Part shown: piece after piece, positions 42,727 through 51,377 of the stretch | Numbering within the stretch: position 1 is the stretch's first letter | Layout of the letters: every line of letters starts with the position of its first letter | From: JBOGVZ01 sp050692985 | GTDB taxonomy: Bacteria > Actinomycetota > UBA4738 > CALAEC01 | Assembly: GCA_050692985.1 (NCBI GenBank) | Contig: JBOGVZ010000077.1 | Coordinates: 1-64,000, forward strand | Length of the DNA: 64,000 nucleotides | Direction of reading: 5' to 3' | Notes under the pieces: model-generated | What the model was told of the DNA's origin: nothing | Seen by the model: the letters and a program-made list of their open reading frames with translations, nothing else | Databases searched by the model: none | Position numbers and translations under genes: made by a program

Positions 42727-42905
42727 GAGCATTCCTCCCGGCGAACGGTGGCGTGGGCGCCGCGGGTCACAACCCTGACGGCCGGTCCTCTGTTCCCCGA
42801 GGAACCCACGACGTCCCTCGTGACCAACTCGGTGATGGTCCTGGCAGTGACCACGCTGGCCTTCGCCGCCGCCCTCCTGGTCCGAGCGCCGGGCCCCTGC
42901 CTGGG

Positions 42906-43604
42906 CTATCGGCCTTCGGCGCCCCCGGTAGGAGTGGGACCGGACGCCCGGGCACCCCCTCCCCGCCGGGCCCAGCGGCTCGCCACGGGGCCGAGGAGCG
43001 CCAGGGCGATCCAGGACAGCTGGGCCGCGTCGGGCGAGACGAAGAACGCCACCGGGATCGACGCCAGGAACACCGCGGCCGGGGTGAGGCCGGCCACCAG
43101 GGAGCGGGCGAACGCTCCCCGACGCGGAGGGTCGGCCAGCAGGCCCCGGCGGTAGCCGACGGCGTACACGAGCTGGTGGAGCACCGAGGTGGCCGCGATG
43201 TTCACGGCGTAGGCGACGGTCGGCAGAGGGAGGTTCCCGGGGGCATCTCCCAGGGCCTCGGTGGTGAACGGGATCAGCACGACCGACGCGATCAGCAGGA
43301 GGTTGGTGACGATCACCGGGGTGTCCAGGGCCGCGAACGAGGCCAGGATCCGATGGTTCGCCAGCCAGTACAGGGCGATGACCGCGAAGCTGAGGGCGAA
43401 GGCCATGAACTGCGATCCCACCCCCCGCCCCAGGGCGCCCACGCTCTCCCAAATGGAGCGCTCCCCGCCCACGTCGAGGGTGGTGACCAGCAGCGTGAGC
43501 GCCAGTGCGAACGTGGCGTCGATGAACGTCAGCGCGCGATCGAACTCCGACTCTCCCCGCCCGTACCGGGGTCGACGCAGAATCCTGGAGGACCCTTCGG
43601 CCAT
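42906..43604 (-). CDS. TMEM175-like (DUF1211) potassium channel family protein
   Basis: About 232 residues from ATG 43604 (a start at 43643 is possible). Six hydrophobic helices. The first carries RALTFIDATFALALTLLV, the TMEM175 family motif. Two repeats of three helices are usual, and a similar RILASFAALDTPV segment marks the loop. Bacterial members conduct K+ as tetramers. Location: cytoplasmic membrane. Confidence 0.8.
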   Translation of the reverse strand: MAEGSSRILRRPRYGRGESEFDRALTFIDATFALALTLLVTTLDVGGERSIWESVGALGRGVGSQFMAFALSFAVIALYWLANHRILASFAALDTPVIVTNLLLIASVVLIPFTTEALGDAPGNLPLPTVAYAVNIAATSVLHQLVYAVGYRRGLLADPPRRGAFARSLVAGLTPAAVFLASIPVAFFVSPDAAQLSWIALALLGPVASRWARRGGGARASGPTPTGGAEGR

Positions 43605-43763
43605 CCCCACGACGATAGCCGTCGAGATCGCCGGAGCAAGCATCTCCGGGCGGCTCCCTCACTGGCCCTGGGACGACGCCGCACCGATGGCGCCACGCGG
43701 CGCCCTCGCTTCTCCCGGGCAGAACCCACCCGTGGCGCGTCATCGAGCCTGACCGGAGAGCGA

Positions 43764-44177
43764 TCAGGCGTCGGACTCGATCAACTCCTTCATGCGGTCG
43801 AGGCTGCGCTGGATCGGGCCGGGATCCATCCGCTTCACGGGAGCGTCGGATTCCAGGGTCAGCGCCTGCCGGGTGCTCCCCTCCCCCGCCGGCTCGAAGG
43901 TGATCCGCGACCGGAACTCGGCCGGGCCGTCGCGGATCACCACGCCGAACGCCCGGTCGGGCTCGTACTCGACGACCTCCATCTCGCCCTCGACCTGCCG
44001 ATCTCCCATCATGTACCGGCGGCGGATCACCGTCCCCACGCCGATCGGGCCTGGAGCCACCTGCTCCAGGTGCATGTTCGGGTCCCACCGGGGGTGGTTC
44101 CGGACGTGATCGGTGACGATGAACCGGAACACTTCGGCCGGGGGCCGGTCGATCACCTGGGAGAGCTCGACGCGCAC
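43764..44177 (-). CDS. SRPBCC-family (START-like) protein
   Basis: A 137-residue protein with the polyketide-cyclase/START-like fold pattern: VELSQVIDRPPAEVFRFIVT at the start, HPRWDPNM, and a long C-terminal helix (IQRSLDRMKELIE). These bind lipids or other hydrophobic ligands. Its start falls inside the frame of the cyclase relic that precedes it. Partner unknown. Confidence 0.82.
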   Translation of the reverse strand: MRVELSQVIDRPPAEVFRFIVTDHVRNHPRWDPNMHLEQVAPGPIGVGTVIRRRYMMGDRQVEGEMEVVEYEPDRAFGVVIRDGPAEFRSRITFEPAGEGSTRQALTLESDAPVKRMDPGPIQRSLDRMKELIESDA

Positions 44178-44209
44178 TTCGGGGTCAGGATCTCACCGAG
44201 ACCGGCATC

Positions 44210-44360
44210 TCCGCAACGCGGCCCCAGGAAGCGGACCGGAGTGGGCCCCTTCCCCATGAGGTCCACGACGTGGGGCGGACCGGGTCTTGATCTTCTCCAG
44301 ACCGTGGCGATCAGCGACGTGGTCGAAGCGGCAAAACAGCTCGTCGAGCGTTCCATAATC
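44210..44360 (-). pseudogene. Relic of a class III adenylate cyclase
   Basis: One frame reads TLDELFCRFDHVADRHGLEK and on to IKT (about 44350-44285), the region before the substrate Lys of class III cyclases. A second frame then reads VDLMGKGPTPVRFLGPR (from 44266), matching the last strand of the cyclase at 4696 (VKGKGPTDTWFLVGPR). The catalytic middle, including the IGD and VNLASR motifs, is deleted. It is a small leftover of a former gene. Confidence 0.65.
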
Positions 44361-44433
44361 CGCCTCCGCGTCTTGGGTTCACTGTGAGATCCCTCTCCTG
44401 GTGCTAGCCTCAGGCCTCAGGGGGGTGGTGCCG

Positions 44434-44820
44434 ATGCTCGAGGGATTCCCGATCCACGCCACGGTCGCCGCGAGCGACATCGAGCGAGCCAAGGACTGGT
44501 ACAGAGAAAAGCTGGGCGTGACCCCGAAGAAGGAGGTCATGGGGAACCTGTGGTTCGAGTTCGCCCCGGGAACCTGGCTGCTCGTCTACCAGACGGAGCA
44601 GGCGGGGACGGCTCGCAACACTCAGGGCGGCTGGACAGTGAAGGACCTGCCGGCCGTGGTCGAGCATCTTCGGGGCCGAGGGGTCGAGTTCGAGGAGTAC
44701 GACTTCGGCGAGATGAAGACCGAGGACGGGATTCTAACGGTGCCGGGCATGGGCAGCTCTGCGTGGTTCAAGGACAGCGAGGGCAACATCTTCGAGCTCA
44801 CCGATCCCGCGACGTCCTAG
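44434..44820 (+). CDS. VOC-family protein
   Basis: A 128-residue protein from ATG 44434. It shows FPIHATVAASDIERAKDWYRE at the start, LWFEFAPGTWLLVYQTEQAG, and ends SAWFKDSEGNIFELTDP, the normal VOC order. This subfamily is often annotated as glyoxalase-like with unknown substrate. It is a lone plus-strand gene between minus-strand genes. Confidence 0.82.
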   Translation: MLEGFPIHATVAASDIERAKDWYREKLGVTPKKEVMGNLWFEFAPGTWLLVYQTEQAGTARNTQGGWTVKDLPAVVEHLRGRGVEFEEYDFGEMKTEDGILTVPGMGSSAWFKDSEGNIFELTDPATS

Positions 44821-44860
44821 GCCCTGTGGAGCGGGTTCGCTCGAACCTGCTGACGGTCGA

Positions 44861-45415
44861 TCACCTCGGAGGCCACGGACCGTAGGTGAACTCGGTTCGG
44901 CCACTGGCCGCCTCCACCATCGCCACCGCGTCGGCCCGCTCGAGCGCTCCCCACCCACGCGAGGCTCCGATCCTGCTGACCAGTCGCCCGTCCCCGGACC
45001 CCGGAACGTCGATGGCTTCGCGGACCCGGCCTGCCGTCAAGTCGCCGATCAACTGCTCCAGATCAGCCCGAGCTTCGTCGAGGGTCTCGTCGCAGGCGTC
45101 GCAGCCGCAGTACGGGGTCGATCCGCTCAGCCAGCGACCCATGCGCATACGCAAGCCTGGGAACGACGTGAAGGCGACCGTCAGCACACCGGCGTCGGGG
45201 TCATCAGGGACGAGCCGTACCGTCGGCCGGGGTGGCCGCTCGGACTCGATCTGCGGATCCAGGCCGACGCCCTCTTCCCGGGTGACCCGGAACTCGGCCT
45301 CGAGTCGATCGAGCAACTCGGCAGCGAGGTCGTGGAGCGGCGCGAACCGCTCGGGGTTCGTCACGCGCGAATATGCCTCGGGTGGAGGGCCTTCCGATCC
45401 CCATCGGCTTCCCAT
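44861..45415 (-). CDS. DUF6226-like hypothetical protein
   Basis: A 184-residue protein starting MGSRWGSEGPPPEAYSRVTN. It has a long helix (HDLAAELLDRLEAEFRV), a beta part, and a Cys cluster CGCDACDETLDEARADLEQL that could bind zinc. The order and the cluster fit the family now called DUF6226; I am only moderately sure of the number. Two bases separate its start from the glyS stop, so it is likely expressed with glyS. Confidence 0.65.
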   Translation of the reverse strand: MGSRWGSEGPPPEAYSRVTNPERFAPLHDLAAELLDRLEAEFRVTREEGVGLDPQIESERPPRPTVRLVPDDPDAGVLTVAFTSFPGLRMRMGRWLSGSTPYCGCDACDETLDEARADLEQLIGDLTAGRVREAIDVPGSGDGRLVSRIGASRGWGALERADAVAMVEAASGRTEFTYGPWPPR

Positions 45416-45417
45416 CG

Positions 45418-46806
45418 CTACTCCGACAGACGGTCGCGGAGGTGTCCGGCGATCTCGGGGATCCGCAGGCGGTCCTGGGACATCGAGTCGCGGTCCCTCA
45501 CGGTGACTGCGTCGTCCTCCAGGCTGTCGAAGTCCACGGTCACGCAGAACGGGGTGCCGACCTCGTCCTGGCGGCGGTAGCGCCGGCCGATCGAGCCGGC
45601 GTCGTCGTAGTCGCACATCCACCGGCCCTTGAGCAGGTCGAACACCTCGCGGGCCTTGGGCACCAGCTTCTCGTTCCGTGACAGCGGCAGGACCGCCACC
45701 TTGAACGGGGCCAGGTCCTGGTGGAGCTTCAGGACCGTGCGCTTCTCGGTCGTGCCCTTGGCCGTGGGGGCCTCCTCGACCGTGTAGGCATCGATCAGGA
45801 AGGCCAGCGCGGCCCGGTCCACCCCGGCCGCGGGCTCGATCACGTATGGGTGGAACCGCTCCTCCTTCTCCTGGTCGAAGTACGTGAGGTCCTGGCCGGA
45901 GTGCTTCTCGTGGGCCTTGAGGTCGAAGTCGGTGCGGTTGGCGATCCCCTCGAGCTCGCCCCAGTCGGTGAACGGGAACCGGTACTCCACGTCCACGGTC
46001 CGCTTCGAGTAGTGCGACAGCTCGTCGGCCTCGTGCTCGCGGAGGCGGAGGTTCTCCTGGCGGATCCCCAGGTCCGTGTACCACCGCAGCCGCTCCTCGA
46101 TCCAGTACTGGTGCCACTCCTCGTCGGTCCCGGGCTCGACGAAGAACTCCATCTCCATCTGCTCGAACTCCCGGGTCCGGTAGATGAAGTTCCCCGGGGT
46201 GATCTCGTTGCGGAACGACTTGCCGATCTGGGCGATGCCGAACGGGAGCTTCTTGCGGCTGGCGGCCTGGACCGTGGCGAAGTCCACGAACATCCCCTGG
46301 GCCGTCTCAGGGCGCAGGTACACCACGTGGGCCTGGTCCTCCACCGGGCCCATGTGGCTCTTGAACATGAGGTTGAAGTGGCGCGGGTCGGTCCACTGCC
46401 GGTTGCCGCAGTTCGGGCAGGCCGGGGGCTCCCCGGAGGCCATGTCCACGGTGCCCTCCTCCCCCTGGGCATGCCCGGACTCGGGAGCGTGGAAGCCCGG
46501 CAGGTGGTCGGCCCGGAAGCGCTGGTGGCAGCTCATGCACTCCACCAAGGGGTCGGTGAACGACTCCAGGTGGCCGGAGGCCTCCCACACCCGGGGGGAC
46601 ATCATGATCGAGGACTCCAGCCCCACCACGTTGTCCCGCTCCTGGACCGTGGCCTTCCACCACGCGGCCCGCACGTTCCGCTTCAGCTCGACGCCCAGGG
46701 GCCCGTAGTCCCAGAACGAGCGTAGGCCCCCGTAGATCTCGCTGGACTGGAACACGATCCCCCGGCGCTTGGCCAGGGAGGTGATGGCGTCCATCAGGTC
46801 CGCCAC
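45418..46806 (-). CDS. glyS: Glycine-tRNA ligase (alpha-2 dimeric type)
   Basis: A 462-residue class II synthetase from GTG 46806 (AAAGGAGTG upstream). Class II motifs: SEIYGGLRSFWDYGPLG, motif 2 GKSFRNEITPGNFIYRTREFEQMEMEF, and motif 3 with an anticodon-binding domain at the end. Cys pairs CMSCHQRF and CPNCGNRQW form a zinc-like insertion. It charges tRNA-Gly. It precedes the DUF6226 gene. Confidence 0.95.
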   Translation of the reverse strand: MADLMDAITSLAKRRGIVFQSSEIYGGLRSFWDYGPLGVELKRNVRAAWWKATVQERDNVVGLESSIMMSPRVWEASGHLESFTDPLVECMSCHQRFRADHLPGFHAPESGHAQGEEGTVDMASGEPPACPNCGNRQWTDPRHFNLMFKSHMGPVEDQAHVVYLRPETAQGMFVDFATVQAASRKKLPFGIAQIGKSFRNEITPGNFIYRTREFEQMEMEFFVEPGTDEEWHQYWIEERLRWYTDLGIRQENLRLREHEADELSHYSKRTVDVEYRFPFTDWGELEGIANRTDFDLKAHEKHSGQDLTYFDQEKEERFHPYVIEPAAGVDRAALAFLIDAYTVEEAPTAKGTTEKRTVLKLHQDLAPFKVAVLPLSRNEKLVPKAREVFDLLKGRWMCDYDDAGSIGRRYRRQDEVGTPFCVTVDFDSLEDDAVTVRDRDSMSQDRLRIPEIAGHLRDRLSE

Positions 46807-47083
46807 GGCGATCACTCCTTTCCCGGCCGCCGGCTGCGGCCGCTGGCGTGCTCCGATCGTAGCCTGCCGGCGGCCCGGGCATCCACGGCGCTTGCGCATG
46901 CGGGCCCCACCTGGCCATCCTTGGGATGACCACGTCGCAGGAGACGATGCCCAGGTACCTGTCCCGAGTCAGTCTCACGTCGGGAGGGTCGAAGAGACCA
47001 CCCAAGGAGGGGGATCTTCGGGCTCCCGGACAACGTCGTGGCGGCGGCCGGCAGCTCGGTGGCCAGCGCCGGTGGAGCCGTCG
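46807..47083. other. Divergent intergenic stretch between glyS and the fasciclin gene
   Basis: No coding frame of its own. It should hold the promoters of glyS (left) and the fasciclin lipoprotein (right). No T-box leader could be recognised upstream of glyS. Confidence 0.4.
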
Positions 47084-47695
47084 ATGATGGTTCCTCCCAC
47101 CGCGAGGGACGCGCGTTGTCCCCGGCTGCGGTTCCTCGCGCTCCTCGCGGCCGTCGCAGTTGTCCTCGCCGGCTGCAATGGCGGGCGGAGCGCAGGATCC
47201 GGTGCGACGCCGTCCCCCACCGAGGAGCCCACGCTCCCAACCGTCCTCGGCGTGCTCCAGGCCGACAGCCGGTTCGAGACGCTGGTCGAGGCCGTCCAGG
47301 CGGACCCGCTGTTCCGGGACGCGATGGGCCGACCGAACTGGAACCACACCGTGCTGGCGCCCAGGGACGAGGCGTTCCAGGCGCTCCCCGAGCAGGGCGT
47401 TCGGGGACTCCTCGACGACCCGGACCGGCTCCGGACGTGGCTCGACAATCACGTGCTGTTCGAGCTCGTTCCGTCGGACCGTCTGGCGGGCGAGGAGCTG
47501 GAGACCATCCGCGGTTTCCACACGCTCCAGGTGGATGACGACGTGATCCGGGTTGACGACGTGGAGGTCGTCGAGGCCGACATCGTGGCCTCGAACGGAC
47601 TGATCCATGCGATCGACGGGGTCCTGACGAGCCTGTGCCTCAAGGTCGGCGTCGGCAACCCCCCGACGTGCACCGACCTCCTCGAAGGGGGCTGA
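47084..47695 (+). CDS. Fasciclin (FAS1) domain lipoprotein
   Basis: A 203-residue protein from ATG 47084 or 47087. The signal ends ALLAAVAVVLAGC, a lipobox. A Ser/Thr/Pro linker is followed by one FAS1 domain: HTVLAPRDEAFQALPEQ, LDNHVLFELVPSD and the H-box-like DIVASNGLIHAIDGVL. FAS1 proteins mediate adhesion or sugar binding at the surface. Confidence 0.87.
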   Translation: MMVPPTARDARCPRLRFLALLAAVAVVLAGCNGGRSAGSGATPSPTEEPTLPTVLGVLQADSRFETLVEAVQADPLFRDAMGRPNWNHTVLAPRDEAFQALPEQGVRGLLDDPDRLRTWLDNHVLFELVPSDRLAGEELETIRGFHTLQVDDDVIRVDDVEVVEADIVASNGLIHAIDGVLTSLCLKVGVGNPPTCTDLLEGG

Positions 47696-47702
47696 CCGTA
47701 CC

Positions 47703-48146
47703 GTGGAGGCAACCCGGCGGGCCCTGGCCCTGACCCGCAAGGTGGCGAACCCGGCCGTCGAGGTGGCCATCCGGGCGGGGCTCCCTCCTCGGGCGGCTCA
47801 CATCCTCACCACGCGAGGGCGGAAGTCCGGCGAGCCTCGGTCCACCCCCGTGATCCTCGTCGAGCGAGAGGGAACCCGGTACCTGGTGGCTCCCTACGGG
47901 GAGGTGGGGTGGGTCCACAACGTCCGAGCCCACGGCCGGGTCACGCTGACGAGGGGAAGGACCTCCGAGGAGCTGGAGGCGGTTGAAGCCGACCCGGAGG
48001 AGGCCGCCCCGGTGCTCCGGTCGTACCTGCGGAGATGGTGGCCCGCGGTGGCGCCCTACTTCCGGGTAGGGCCGTTCGCCTCCCCGGAGTCGTTCGCTGC
48101 GGAGGCCCCCCGCCACCCCGTGTTCCGGCTGCGGCCACCCCGGTAG
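47703..48146 (+). CDS. Deazaflavin (F420)-dependent nitroreductase-like protein (DDN/DUF385)
   Basis: A 147-residue split-barrel protein from GTG 47703. The DDN pattern is clear: LTTRGRKSGEPRSTPVILVE, GTRYLVAPYGEVGWVHNVRAH and VAPYFRVG near the end. Such proteins use F420H2 to reduce quinones or nitro compounds. With the NADPH:F420 reductase relic at 42096 it points to F420 use in this organism. Seven bases separate it from the fasciclin gene. Confidence 0.88.
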   Translation: MEATRRALALTRKVANPAVEVAIRAGLPPRAAHILTTRGRKSGEPRSTPVILVEREGTRYLVAPYGEVGWVHNVRAHGRVTLTRGRTSEELEAVEADPEEAAPVLRSYLRRWWPAVAPYFRVGPFASPESFAAEAPRHPVFRLRPPR

Positions 48147-48158
48147 GGCCACGAACGC

Positions 48159-48186
48159 TTGCGCCCGGGGGCCCGGCGCGTACGAT
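48159..48186 (+). promoter_or_regulatory. Candidate promoter of the DUF11/RTX gene
   Basis: TTGCGC at 48159-48164 and TACGAT at 48181-48186 are 16 bp apart, close to the sigma-70 consensus for a high-GC host. The start codon follows at 48220. Confidence 0.4.
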
Positions 48187-48219
48187 TGGGCCGAGCGTGC
48201 CAAGGGGATCGAGACGGAC

Positions 48220-49650
48220 ATGCGGCTGAAGCCCATCCCCCGGGGCCTCCTGGCCCTGGCGGCGGGGTGGGCCCTGGCCGCCACCGCCTCACCCGCGGTC
48301 TCGCAGATCACCTCCCCGACGGCGGACGTGGCGGTGACCAAGGAGGGGCCGGCCACCGTGGAGGTCGGCAGCGACGTGACCTACGTCCTCCAGTCCACCA
48401 ACAACGGCCCCGACCCGGCCGGGGGGGTCACGCTCACCGACGAGCTGCCCGCCGGCTTCGTGGTGGCCTCGGTCGAGACGACCACGGGGACCTGCACCGC
48501 CGGGGCGACCGTCGTCTGCGACCTCGGCACGATGAGCCCCGAGGCCGCCGTGACGGTGACGATCGTGGCCACCCCCACCACGGCCGGCCCGGCGGTCAAC
48601 CACGCCACCGTCACCACCACGGCCTTCGACCCCGTGTCCGCGAACGACGCCTCCCAGGCCGCCACCTCGGTCACCGGCAGCTCGTGCACGGTCGTGGGCA
48701 CCCAGGGAGCCGACACGCTGACCGGCACCTCGGGCCCGGACGTCCTGTGCGGGCTGCGTGGCGCCGACGTCCTGGATGGCCGCGGCGGCGACGACACGCT
48801 CTACGGCGGGAGCGGGAAGGACGTGCTGTCCGGAGGCGACGGCGCGGACGTCCTCGATGGTGGGGCCGGGACCGATACCGCCACGTTCGAGGAGTCCCCC
48901 GCCCGGGTCACGGTGGACCTCCAGGCCGGCACCGCCACGGGCTGGGGAGGGGACGTGCTCCGCGGCATCGAGGACGTGATCGGCTCGCCGGGCAACGACG
49001 TCATCTGGGGGAGTGCCGGAGCCAACACGATCGCCGGGGGCCCGGGCGTCGATCTGCTGTTCGGGCGAGGGGGGCCCGACACCCTGTACGGGAACGCCGG
49101 GTCGGACTACCTGGCCGGGGGGCCGGGGCCCGACACGCTGGACGGCGGCGCCGGGACCGACGCGTGCCGTTCCGGGACTCGGATCTCCTGCCTCCCCACC
49201 AGCCCTCCCGACGGGAACGACACCGCCGGGAAGCTCGACGTCCGCCGGGTCAAGACCGCCCTGTCCTCGAGCAAGCCGAAGTGGACCATCGTCACCTGGT
49301 CCTCGTGGACGGTGAACGGCATGTGGGACCAGGGGTACCTCCTGGTGTTCCTGGACACGCGGGGCGGCCCGGCCGCGGACTTCTATGCCCTGGCCCGTTC
49401 CGACGGGGACGCCATGGTGGGCCACCTGTTCAAGGTCCGGTCCGGCATCGACAAGAAGAAGGGGAAGATCTCCGTCAGCCGCCCCACCCCCCGGAAGGTG
49501 CGGATCACGATCCCCCTGTCGAAGGTGAACGTGGGCACGTTCCGGACGTACTACCGGTGGTCGGCGCGGACCCTCCACCTGTCCTGCACCAAGGTGTGCA
49601 TCGACGCGGTCCCGGGCGCGTGGAGGGCGCTCCCCCAGCCGCTGCCCTAG
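48220..49650 (+). CDS. Secreted DUF11 and RTX (calcium-binding repeat) protein
   Basis: A 476-residue protein with a signal peptide (about 1-25). A DUF11 Ig-like domain follows (about 33-145: VTYVLQSTNNGPDPAGGVTL, VCDLGTMSPEA). RTX-type nonapeptide repeats span about 155-320, with units such as GADVLDGRGGDDTLYGG and GNDVIWGSAGANTIAGG. The last 150 residues form an unassigned domain with three Cys. RTX repeats bind Ca2+ and fold outside the cell. No toxin domain is visible. Confidence 0.85.
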   Translation: MRLKPIPRGLLALAAGWALAATASPAVSQITSPTADVAVTKEGPATVEVGSDVTYVLQSTNNGPDPAGGVTLTDELPAGFVVASVETTTGTCTAGATVVCDLGTMSPEAAVTVTIVATPTTAGPAVNHATVTTTAFDPVSANDASQAATSVTGSSCTVVGTQGADTLTGTSGPDVLCGLRGADVLDGRGGDDTLYGGSGKDVLSGGDGADVLDGGAGTDTATFEESPARVTVDLQAGTATGWGGDVLRGIEDVIGSPGNDVIWGSAGANTIAGGPGVDLLFGRGGPDTLYGNAGSDYLAGGPGPDTLDGGAGTDACRSGTRISCLPTSPPDGNDTAGKLDVRRVKTALSSSKPKWTIVTWSSWTVNGMWDQGYLLVFLDTRGGPAADFYALARSDGDAMVGHLFKVRSGIDKKKGKISVSRPTPRKVRITIPLSKVNVGTFRTYYRWSARTLHLSCTKVCIDAVPGAWRALPQPLP

Positions 49651-50763
49651 GGCGCCCGCAGGGCCACCGCCCGCCGGACCAGCGCCGCTCCGACGACGAT
49701 GCCCACCACGACCAGGACGGCCGGGAGGACCTCGACGGCCCCGCCCATCGGGAGCGCCGGCGCGAGCCCCCGGTCCGGCCCGCCCGCCAGCGCCAGGATG
49801 GCCACCACGGCCAGGCCCGCGTTGCGCGCCAGGAGCACCCGCACGTCGCGCACGTGCCGCCGCCCGAAGCATCCGCACGGGACCGCCCCGCCTCCCCGGC
49901 GCCACGTGCGACCCAGGACCACCGAGAACACGGCCAGGAGCCCCAGGGCCAGCGCCGCCGCACCCGCGCTCCACCCGGCCACCACCAGCGCGGGGACGGC
50001 CCCCTCGACCAGGGGCACACCTCCGCGGGCCAGGCGGGCCGCGGGCCCGCGGATGCCGTGGGCCTCGATCGCTTCCCGCCACCCGCGGGGGTGCAGCACC
50101 TTGGCCATCGCCGCCCACCCGAACACCACCGCCAGGGCCGGGGCGGCCACCGACCACGTCCCCCGTGCCGTGGCCCCAGCCAGCGCCGCCCCCAGGGCCA
50201 CCGCGGCCAAGGCCAGGCCGTTCACCACGGAGGGGACCCGGGAGGCCCCCAAGCCGCTCCAGCCGGTCGATCACCCGGGACACGCCCTCCGGCGTCCGGG
50301 CCCCCGCGCTCACGGCAAGGGCCACGGTCCTGGCGATCCCGAACGGCGCCAGGACCACCGCCCCCAGCAGCGGGTCGCCGGAGGCCAGGGCCACGGCCGA
50401 GACGGCCACCAGGGTCCCGTGGCGCAGGTAGGTCAGGAACCCTACCCCCAGCGCCGCCCCGTACAGGAAGGACGCCACCGGGGCCGAGAAGAACGTGCGC
50501 CACCACTCCGGGACCTGCCGGCGGCGCTCGGGGACCGGCACCGGGATCCCGGCCAGCTCCCGGAGCGCGTACAGGGCGGCCACCCCGGCCACGGCCACCA
50601 CCCCCGGGAGCCCCCACGGCGCGCCGAGCGCCAGCCCCGCGCCCCCCAGGGCCGCTCCCAGGGCCGCGGCGGCCAGGCCGGCCCCCAGCACGTGGACGGC
50701 CACCGCCCCGGCCCATCTCCCGGTCCTGCCCCCGTGCACGACGGGGGTGATGGTCCCCACCAT
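49647..50763 (-). CDS. MauE-like polytopic membrane protein, frameshifted in a G-run
   Basis: The N-terminal frame from ATG 50763 encodes about 170 residues with five hydrophobic helices (HVLGAGLAAAALGAALGGAG, FLYGAALGVGFLTYLRHG). It reaches RVIDRLERLG at a run of five G near 50250. The second part, in another frame, continues ASRVPSVVNGLALAAVAL and carries the MauE features AMAKVLHPRGWREAIEAHG and VPCGCFGRR, ending at 49647. Removing one G joins both into a single protein of about 370 residues. MauE with MauD is needed to make the disulfide-rich small subunit of methylamine dehydrogenase. A sequence error or true frameshift are both possible. Confidence 0.72.
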
Positions 50764-50772
50764 CGACAGGCC

Positions 50773-50850
50773 TCAGGGGCTGAACAGGGTGGACAGCCCG
50801 GCCACCACCGAGGCGGCCACCACGATCGCCAGCACCGGATCGGTCAGCAC
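50773..50850 (-). CDS. 25-residue single-helix membrane micropeptide
   Basis: GTG at 50850 opens a 25-codon frame, reading LTDPVLAIVVAASVVAGLST and then LFSP before TGA at 50773. It overlaps the stop of the MauA-like gene by 7 bp and ends 9 bp before the next start, so it lies snugly in the operon. Nearly all residues are hydrophobic, as in a single membrane span. No other feature explains the gap. It could be a small subunit of the complex made by its neighbours. No family recognised. Confidence 0.5.
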   Translation of the reverse strand: MLTDPVLAIVVAASVVAGLSTLFSP

Positions 50851-51377
50851 CGGATGTCCGTGTCCCGGTAGGTGATGCAGAACACCTTCCGCCCGGCGTG
50901 GCAGTACCCCGTCAGCGACGCATCCCCGTTGATCCTGGTGGCCGAGTACGAGCAGCAGTCCACCACCCGTCGCACCCGGCCACCGCAGCACCGGCTCCAC
51001 GTGCCCTGGAGCACCGTCGGCGCGGTGAACGGGTACTTCTCCGGGACCACGGTGTCGCAGATCTTGCGCCGCTTCTGCTTCCGGGAGGTGTAGATGTCCC
51101 CGCCGTCGTCCACGGGGTAGCCGAACGTGGGGTGCACCGGATAGCCGTAGCGGTCGATCCGGGTCTTCGGATGGTACGGGTGGGGGCACGACCCGGTGGT
51201 GAAGATGTGGCCGCAGATGTGGAACGCCTCGGCCCGGTCGGGATCCAGGGCCACAGCCACGAACGAGCCTCCGGCCAGGGCCACCACGGCCTTCCCCAGC
51301 TTCCCCAGGAACGAGCGGCGGCTGGTGCGCTGGGCCAGGCGCCGTCCGGCTCGCTCCACGGCGCCCTCCAGGGTCAC
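50844..51377 (-). CDS. Tat-exported Cys-rich protein resembling methylamine dehydrogenase light chain (MauA-like)
   Basis: A 177-residue protein from GTG 51377, overlapping mauD by 4 bp. The signal TSRRSFLGKLGKAVVALAGG has the twin Arg of Tat substrates, as MauA does. The mature part has ten Cys: ICGH, GSCP, KICD, WSRCCGG, DCCSY, GYCHAG, VFCITY and a final Cys. The Trp before RCCGG may equal one of the two Trp that form the TTQ cofactor in MauA; the second position seems to be Tyr in GYCHAG. That comparison is from memory. If right, the cofactor would be altered or absent. No MauB gene is present. Confidence 0.65.
   Translation of the reverse strand: MTLEGAVERAGRRLAQRTSRRSFLGKLGKAVVALAGGSFVAVALDPDRAEAFHICGHIFTTGSCPHPYHPKTRIDRYGYPVHPTFGYPVDDGGDIYTSRKQKRRKICDTVVPEKYPFTAPTVLQGTWSRCCGGRVRRVVDCCSYSATRINGDASLTGYCHAGRKVFCITYRDTDIRC

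Noticed and set aside
46807..47083. T-box or glycine riboswitch upstream of glyS
   Set aside because: No specifier-loop hairpin or conserved T-box sequence could be found on either strand.
48289..50763. An 824-codon minus frame opposite the DUF11/RTX gene
   Set aside because: Only its first 170 codons make protein sense (the MauE-like N-terminus); the rest is antisense and follows a G-run frameshift.
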